DNA from: Alphaproteobacteria bacterium
GTDB lineage: Bacteria; Pseudomonadota; Alphaproteobacteria; Sphingomonadales; Sphingomonadaceae
Assembly (NCBI GenBank): GCA_003241875.1
Contig: QBLU01000013.1
Location: 1-64,000, forward strand
Direction: 5' to 3'
DNA length: 64,000 nucleotides
Positions 59,949 to 64,000 of the stretch are shown piece by piece. Every line of letters starts with the position of its first letter. The first letter of the stretch is position 1. The translations under genes were made by a program, and so were the position numbers. Under the pieces are notes generated by a model. That model worked only from the letters and a program-made list of their open reading frames with translations, was not told the DNA's origin and ran no database searches.

Positions 59949-60815
59949 ATGCCGCAACTGGCCTATGTCGACGGCAGGATGGTGCCGCTCCGCGATGCGA
60001 TGATCCATGTCGAGGATCGAGGGCTGCAATTCGCCGATTCCTTGTACGAAGTCTGCGCCATACTGAACGGCCGGCTGCTCGACTGGCCGGGCCATCTGGC
60101 GCGGCTGCGGCGCGGGCTGGCGGCGCTGTTCATCGATTTTCCGATGAGCGACGCGGCGCTCGGCATCGTCGCGCGGCGGCTGTTGGCGGTGAACGGCCAG
60201 CGCGAGGGGCTGCTCTATCTCCAGCTGACCCGCGGCAGCGCCCGCCGCGACCATGGCTTTCCAACGACACCGTCGCCGAGCCTGATCATGACCGTCCGCC
60301 GCTTCGATTTCGCCCAGCGCGTGCGCCAGCAGGCGACCGGTGTCAGCGTCGTCACCGTCAACGACATGCGCTGGCGCCGCGTCGACCTGAAGACCACCGG
60401 CCTCCTCGCCAACGTCCTCGCCAAGCAGGATGCTCGCGCCGCCGGCGCCTTCGAAGCCTGGCTGGTCGCCGAGGACGGCACCCTGCGCGAAGGCAGCTCG
60501 ACGAATGCCTGGATCGTCAAGGACGGCCGGCTGCTCACCCACCCCCTGTCGGAATCGATCCTGCCCGGCATCGCCCGCAGCGCGCTGATCGACCTCGCCC
60601 GCGGCGCCCAGATCGCCGTCGACGAGCGGCCGTTCAGCCTTGCCGAGGCGCTCGCCGCCGACGAGGCGCTGCTGACATCGACCACCGCGCCGCTGCTCCC
60701 GGTCGTGCGCATCGACGGCCAGGCCATCGGCACCGGCACGCCGGGGCCGGTCGCCGCCCGCCTCGCGCCGCTGGTCTGGGACGAGATCGAGCGCCAGACC
60801 GGCTGGCGCGCCTGA
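59949..60815 (+). CDS. Class IV aminotransferase, D-amino-acid transaminase-like
   Basis: A 288-residue PLP enzyme of fold type IV. MPQLAYVDGRMVPLRDAMIHVEDRGLQFADSLYEV is typical of D-alanine transaminases (Dat). The PLP lysine is in RRVDLKTTGLLANVLAKQ, the PLP-phosphate loop in REGSSTNAWIV, and SESILPGIAR follows. It would convert D-amino acids, such as D-Ala and D-Glu, to 2-oxo acids and provide them for peptidoglycan. Branched-chain or aminodeoxychorismate lyase activity is possible in this family but the N-terminus favours Dat. Confidence 0.92.
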   Translation: MPQLAYVDGRMVPLRDAMIHVEDRGLQFADSLYEVCAILNGRLLDWPGHLARLRRGLAALFIDFPMSDAALGIVARRLLAVNGQREGLLYLQLTRGSARRDHGFPTTPSPSLIMTVRRFDFAQRVRQQATGVSVVTVNDMRWRRVDLKTTGLLANVLAKQDARAAGAFEAWLVAEDGTLREGSSTNAWIVKDGRLLTHPLSESILPGIARSALIDLARGAQIAVDERPFSLAEALAADEALLTSTTAPLLPVVRIDGQAIGTGTPGPVAARLAPLVWDEIERQTGWRA

Positions 60816-60819
60816 CACG

Positions 60820-60847
60820 AAAAAGGGCGACGCCGCAGCGCCGCCCT
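60820..60847 (-). terminator. Intrinsic terminator of the sigma/anti-sigma/Spy-like operon
   Basis: In the minus-strand direction AGGGCG (60847-60842) pairs with CGCCCT (60829-60824), with an inner GCGC-type stem and loop TGCG, followed by TTTTTCG. The stem lies 20 bases after the Spy-like stop and 5 bases after the transaminase stop, and may serve both directions. Confidence 0.75.
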
Positions 60848-60867
60848 CCTGCGTTTGGCTGCAGTCC

Positions 60868-61416
60868 TTAAAGGCTCGACGGCGGCGTCGGCACTTCGCC
60901 GTCACGGCCACCCATCCCGCGCATCGGACGCTTGCTGCGCCATTGCTGCATCCGCGCTTCCATGCGGCTCTTCATCGCCCGGCTGTCGGCGACAAAGGCC
61001 TTACGATCGGCGACCGACAGCTTGCCGAAAGCGGTCAGCATGGCGGCTTGATGGCGTTCACGGCTGACGGTGGCGGCATTGCGCTCGTCATCCATCGCAC
61101 GCTTCAGCGCGTTGGTGTCGAGCCGGTCGGCGTCGAGGATCGTCAGCATCCGGTCGCGCGCGGCCTTTACCGCCTGGCGATTTTCCTTGCGGTCCTCGTT
61201 ACCGCGCATCGCTTCCCACATCGTCTTGCGGCCGGCTTCGCTCATCGATGCAAAGGCCTTGCCATGGCCCATGCGACCCCGACCGCGAAACTCGGGACCG
61301 GCCATCATGCCGGCACCCGGGGCGGGCGGCGGCGGGGGCGCCGCCTGGGCCAGGACCGGGGCAGCGGTCAGCAGCACCGCGCCCAGCGCGGCAGCGCGCA
61401 GTGAAAACTTGATCAT
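60868..61416 (-). CDS. Spy/CpxP-like periplasmic protein (heavy-metal-sensor/LTXXQ family-like)
   Basis: A 182-residue exported protein with a signal peptide ending at VLAQAAP, a Pro-run (PPPPPAPG), a Met/Gly/His-rich stretch (MMAGPEFRGRGRMGHGKAF), then a helical domain rich in Arg, Lys, Ala and Met (ARDRMLTILDADRLDTNALKRAMDDERNAATVSRERHQAAMLTAFGKLSVADRKAF). That matches periplasmic heavy-metal sensor or Spy-type chaperones (DUF/PF13801 type). The start overlaps the anti-sigma-like gene's stop (ATGA); as the last member of the sigma operon it is likely the stress effector or the signal sensor. Confidence 0.88.
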   Translation of the reverse strand: MIKFSLRAAALGAVLLTAAPVLAQAAPPPPPAPGAGMMAGPEFRGRGRMGHGKAFASMSEAGRKTMWEAMRGNEDRKENRQAVKAARDRMLTILDADRLDTNALKRAMDDERNAATVSRERHQAAMLTAFGKLSVADRKAFVADSRAMKSRMEARMQQWRSKRPMRGMGGRDGEVPTPPSSL

Positions 61417-61886
61417 ATCAGTTCGTCCTCATCGGCAGTCGGCGTGAACACATAGGCAAAGGCTTCGGCATCGCTGCCGTCGCCCGTTGCCGCCACCGTG
61501 GCCGACGGCACGGCGGTATTGGAAAGGCCGGCAACCCGGCTTGTGGTATCGTTGCGGAACGGCGCGAGCGCGATGATGCCGGCCAAGGCCGCCGCCATGG
61601 CGCCGCCCATGATCCAGCCGCGGTTGCGCGGGCGAAGCGACGCCGCCGATGCCTGCGGCGGAGCCTGCTGCGGCAGCCGGGCAATGGCGGCGAGATCGAT
61701 GCGGCCGGCGACCGGTGTGGCGGCCCAATCGTCCAGCAACGCATCGACCTCGCGCGCCGTCGCCAGCGCGGCGGCGACCCGGGGATCGGCCGTCAGCGCC
61801 TGCACGGCGGCCCGGTCACCGGCCGGCCAGCGGTGCGCATCGGCCCCGTGGCTTTCGATGATTTCGATGGCGCGCTCGACGTTCAC
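61413..61886 (-). CDS. Putative anti-sigma factor, single-pass membrane protein
   Basis: A 157-residue protein with a GTG start that overlaps the sigma-factor stop (GTGA). It has a cytoplasmic N-terminal helical part (VERAIEIIESHGADAHRWPAGDRAAVQAL, TAREVDALLDDWA), a single membrane segment (WIMGGAMAAALAGIIALAPF at about residues 92-110) and a short periplasmic tail of about 45 residues. The position after an ECF sigma gene and the topology indicate an anti-sigma factor. There is no HxxxCxxC zinc motif (ZAS), so it would not be a redox ZAS type. Confidence 0.8.
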   Translation of the reverse strand: MNVERAIEIIESHGADAHRWPAGDRAAVQALTADPRVAAALATAREVDALLDDWAATPVAGRIDLAAIARLPQQAPPQASAASLRPRNRGWIMGGAMAAALAGIIALAPFRNDTTSRVAGLSNTAVPSATVAATGDGSDAEAFAYVFTPTADEDELI

Positions 61887-62479
61887 GGCTGTTTGTCCAT
61901 TCCCAAAAGGTTTCGTAACTCCATACGAGCCCGGCCGAGCAATCCCTCGACAGCCTTGGGCGTCGCGTCGATCAGCAGGGCGATTTCGGCCATGCTCATC
62001 CCCTCCCCGTGGAACATCGCCAGCGCTGCGCGCTGCCGCGGCGCCAGGTGCGCCATCGCGGCATCGAGCCGCCGGCGCTGGTCGCTGGCGACCGCGACCT
62101 GATAGGGATCGGGCTCGCTGCTTGCGACATGCTCGGCGGCCTCCAGCGGCACCACCAGCTTCAGCGAACGCCGCCGATCGAGGCACAGGTTGACGACGAT
62201 GCGCCGGAACCAGCCCTCCACCGATCCCCGCGCGGGGTCATAGCGCTCGGCGAGCGTCCACAGCCGGGTCAGCGCGACCTGGACGACATCCTCCGCCGCG
62301 GCGCGATCGTTGAGGGTGCGATCGGCGAGGCGCAGCCCGGGGCCTTGCAACGCGCGAGCGAGCTGGTTGAAGGCGACGACATCGCCCGCCGTCACCTGCA
62401 CCATCAGCGGCGACAGCCCGCCGGCGGGCGCGATCGCGCCGTCTTCAGCGACCGGTGGCGGAACGGGCTTGCTGCTCAT
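61883..62479 (-). CDS. ECF-family RNA polymerase sigma factor
   Basis: A 198-residue extracytoplasmic-function sigma factor. Region 2 reads FNQLARALQGPGLRLADRTLNDRAAAEDVVQVALTRLW and GWFRRIVVNLCLDRRR; region 4 reads LAPRQRAALAMFHGEGMSMAEIALLIDATPKAVEGLLGRARMELRNLL. There is no long C-terminal extension. It starts a coupled operon with the anti-sigma-like and Spy-like genes, which suggests envelope or metal stress control. The upstream deacetylase gene ends only 9 bases before it, so read-through transcription is also possible. Confidence 0.93.
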   Translation of the reverse strand: MSSKPVPPPVAEDGAIAPAGGLSPLMVQVTAGDVVAFNQLARALQGPGLRLADRTLNDRAAAEDVVQVALTRLWTLAERYDPARGSVEGWFRRIVVNLCLDRRRSLKLVVPLEAAEHVASSEPDPYQVAVASDQRRRLDAAMAHLAPRQRAALAMFHGEGMSMAEIALLIDATPKAVEGLLGRARMELRNLLGMDKQP

Positions 62480-62488
62480 CTACGGCGA

Positions 62489-63406
62489 TCATACGCCGGT
62501 ACGCTGGAAATCCCTCGCCGCCTGCCACTGCGCCACCAGCCCGGCGGCGTGGCGGCGCGCCACCGCCATGCGATCGACAGCATAGCCGCCGCCCAGGGTC
62601 GAGGCGATGGCGATGCCGCGCGCCCGGGTTTCGCGCACGACATAGGCGTCGCGCGCCACCAGCCCGGCGTCGCTCAGCGCCAGCCGGCCGAGCCGATCAT
62701 CGGTGTGCGGATCGACCCCGGCCTGGAACAGCACCAGATCGGGACGGAGGTCGAGCAGCGCCGGCAGCTCGGTCGCCAGCAGCGCCAGATACGCGGCGTC
62801 GTCGGTGCCGTCGGGCAGCTCGACATCGCGAAAGCTGCGCGCCTTGCGCACCGGAAAGTTCCTGGCGGCGTGCATCGAAAAGGTCAGCACATCGTCGCGC
62901 CCGGCAAAGATCACCGCCGTGCCGTCGCCCTGATGGACATCGAGATCGACGACGAGCACGCGTCGCGCCGCGCCTTCGGCGACCAGCCGGTTGGCGGCGA
63001 TGGCGAGATCATTGGTGACGCAATAGCCGGCGCCGCCATCGGGCAGCGCATGGTGACTGCCACCGGCGCCGTTGGCGGCATAGCCGTGGCGGAGGGCGTG
63101 GAGAGCGGCGCCATGGGTGCCGCCGGCGACCGCGAGGGTCCGCCGCGCGACCTCGAGCGTGACCGGGAAGCCGATGCGGCGCTCGCGGTCGGGCGCCACC
63201 TGGGCCGACAGCACGGCATCGACGTAATCGGGGTCGTGGACCGCCTCCAGCCATTCCCGCGGCATCGGCGGCGCGGCGGTGACGGCAACAGGCTGGTCGG
63301 CCTCGGCCAAGGCATCGAGCAGCAGCGCGTATTTCGACATCGGGAAGCTGTGGCCGACGGGCAGCGCGGCGACATAGTCGGTATGGTGGAAGAGCGGGAG
63401 CGGCAT
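62489..63406 (-). CDS. Histone-deacetylase-family protein (acetoin utilisation/polyamine deacetylase-like)
   Basis: A 305-residue zinc amidohydrolase of the arginase/HDAC fold. The zinc ligands are in LVVDLDVHQGDG (Asp, His) and FQAGVDPHTDDRLG (Asp); the catalytic His pair is in GGSHHALPDGGAGYC. It belongs to the bacterial class II/AcuC-like group acting on acetylated lysines, polyamines or small amides. ATG 63406 (MPLPLFHHTDYVAALP) is chosen: the longer frame reads 22 residues out of an interspersed repeat. Its end is 9 bases from the ECF sigma start. Confidence 0.93.
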   Translation of the reverse strand: MPLPLFHHTDYVAALPVGHSFPMSKYALLLDALAEADQPVAVTAAPPMPREWLEAVHDPDYVDAVLSAQVAPDRERRIGFPVTLEVARRTLAVAGGTHGAALHALRHGYAANGAGGSHHALPDGGAGYCVTNDLAIAANRLVAEGAARRVLVVDLDVHQGDGTAVIFAGRDDVLTFSMHAARNFPVRKARSFRDVELPDGTDDAAYLALLATELPALLDLRPDLVLFQAGVDPHTDDRLGRLALSDAGLVARDAYVVRETRARGIAIASTLGGGYAVDRMAVARRHAAGLVAQWQAARDFQRTGV

Positions 63407-63411
63407 GTCAC

Positions 63412-63521
63412 CTGTCATCCCGGCGCAGGCCGGGGCCCATGGCCCACCGGCTGTCGGCACACGGGTGCTCATGTGGCCAAGGCCGGTGGTTCATGGGTCC
63501 CGGCCTGCGCCGGGATGACAG
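63412..63521. repeat. Paired interspersed inverted repeat, copy 5
   Basis: The left unit is 63412-63440 and the right unit 63490-63521, 49 bases apart, with ends GTCATCCCGGC and GCCGGGATGAC as in copy 1. The central triplets GCA and TGC are complementary. The inner flanks CCACCGGC and GCCGGTGG extend the dyad. It lies between pepN and the HDAC-like gene, both on the minus strand. Confidence 0.9.
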
Positions 63522-63529
63522 ACTCCTGC

Positions 63530-64000
63530 TCACGCCAGCGCGCGCGACGCCATTTCCAGCACGTCCTTGCTGACCCCCGGCGCCGCCACGATGCGTTCGA
63601 GCTGGCGGCGCATCAGCGCGCCGCGCGCGGTGTCGAAGCGGCGCCAGCGGCCGAGCGGCACCGCCAGTCGCGCCGCCGATTGCGGATTGACGCGATCGAC
63701 CGCCAGCAGTTGGTCGGCGAGCAGCGCATAGCCGGCGCCATCGCCCGAATGGAAATGCCGCTGATTGGCGCCGAACGCCCCGACCAGCGAGCGCAGGCGA
63801 TTGGGGTTGGTCAGGCTGAAGTCCTTGTGGTCGAGCAACGCCTGCACGCGCGCGATGGTGTCCGCCCGCGTCGCCAGCGCCTGCACGGTAAACCATTTGT
63901 CGATGACATCGTTGTTGCCGGCAAACCGCGCGTGGAAATCGGCCAGGCAGGCGTCGCGATCGGGCGTGTCGGTGTTGATCAGCGCCTGCAGCGCCCCCAT
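63530..64000 (-). CDS. pepN: Aminopeptidase N, C-terminal end (5' part outside window)
   Basis: The last 156 or so residues of a PepN-type M1 alanyl aminopeptidase. This region is the C-terminal helical domain, seen as FAGNNDVIDKWFTVQALATRADTIARV, HKDFSLTNPNRLRSLVGAFGANQRHFH and GRWRRFDTARGALMRRQLERI. The HExxH catalytic part lies beyond base 64000. The protein removes N-terminal residues from peptides, consistent with the peptide-using gene set here. The frame is open to the window edge. Confidence 0.95.
   Translation of the reverse strand: MGALQALINTDTPDRDACLADFHARFAGNNDVIDKWFTVQALATRADTIARVQALLDHKDFSLTNPNRLRSLVGAFGANQRHFHSGDGAGYALLADQLLAVDRVNPQSAARLAVPLGRWRRFDTARGALMRRQLERIVAAPGVSKDVLEMASRALA

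Noticed and set aside
63407-63472. 22-residue N-terminal extension of the HDAC-like protein
   Set aside because: It is translated from the interspersed repeat (WAPACAGMT-like peptide, the same as other repeat translations); the family N-terminus fits ATG 63406.
1-64000. Mobile elements, prophage, tRNA or rRNA genes
   Set aside because: No transposase, integrase, phage structural gene or cloverleaf-like sequence was seen on either strand; codon usage and GC content look uniform by eye.

Overview
The window is GC-rich, densely coded chromosomal DNA of an alphaproteobacterium, most likely of the order Sphingomonadales. The reasons are a MipZ division-plane ATPase, an alphaproteobacterial ClpS and L33, a phasin behind PhaR-like dyads, a PEPxxWA-type PEP-CTERM protein, a large TonB-dependent receptor, a carotenoid oxygenase, a short-chain-acyl type XRE/IrrE regulator beside malate synthase, and many DUF families common in sphingomonads. 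I see no rRNA, tRNA, prophage, insertion sequence or CRISPR array. Both ends cut genes: ftsK on the left and pepN on the right.

Layout. 1-2.5 kb: ftsK 3' part and a membrane protein with an FtsW/RodA-like motif. 2.5-10 kb: acyl-CoA synthetase, TauE/SafE permease, molybdopterin oxidoreductase, TonB-dependent receptor. 10-16.5 kb: lptB-rpoN, then a five-gene envelope operon (M48 protease, DsbA-like, membrane protein, GFA enzyme, alpha/beta hydrolase) in which every junction is a 4-base ATGA overlap. 16.6-23.7 kb: M2 (ACE-like) peptidase, SnoaL-like protein, carotenoid oxygenase, XRE/IrrE regulator and malate synthase. 23.7-28.1 kb: a four-gene DUF885-DUF969-DUF979-DUF2891 unit, the best candidate here for an undescribed system, followed by a Crp/Fnr regulator. 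29-35 kb: UPF0178 protein and DEAD-box helicase, GT87 glycosyltransferase, and a MaoC/AhpD-like/thiolase operon. 35-37 kb: a BlaI/M56 pair with two operator dyads in its promoter. 37.4-42 kb: putA, a dienelactone hydrolase and a PEP-CTERM protein. 42-50.5 kb: small lipoprotein, Coq4-like protein, ygfZ-mscS, rpmG, a diguanylate cyclase, a DUF3572-HAD-RidA-FemAB-like operon and a Gly-rich exported protein. 50.6-56 kb: panC, mipZ, a J-domain membrane protein, phosphomannomutase, phasin and clpS. 56-64 kb: SDR, APC permease, photolyase, D-amino-acid transaminase-like enzyme, HDAC-like deacetylase, ECF sigma/anti-sigma/Spy-like operon, and pepN.

Themes. Translational coupling is pervasive (ATGA, GTGA or TGATG junctions), and several convergent pairs share bases of their stop codons. 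Non-coding space is dominated by a paired inverted repeat present five times, whose two arms change together between copies. Two other hairpin families and several intrinsic terminators fill most other gene ends. Peptide and amino-acid catabolism is prominent (M2, DUF885, PepN, PutA, class IV transaminase). Fatty-acyl and PHA metabolism recurs as well (acyl-CoA synthetase, MaoC, thiolase, phasin, malate synthase).
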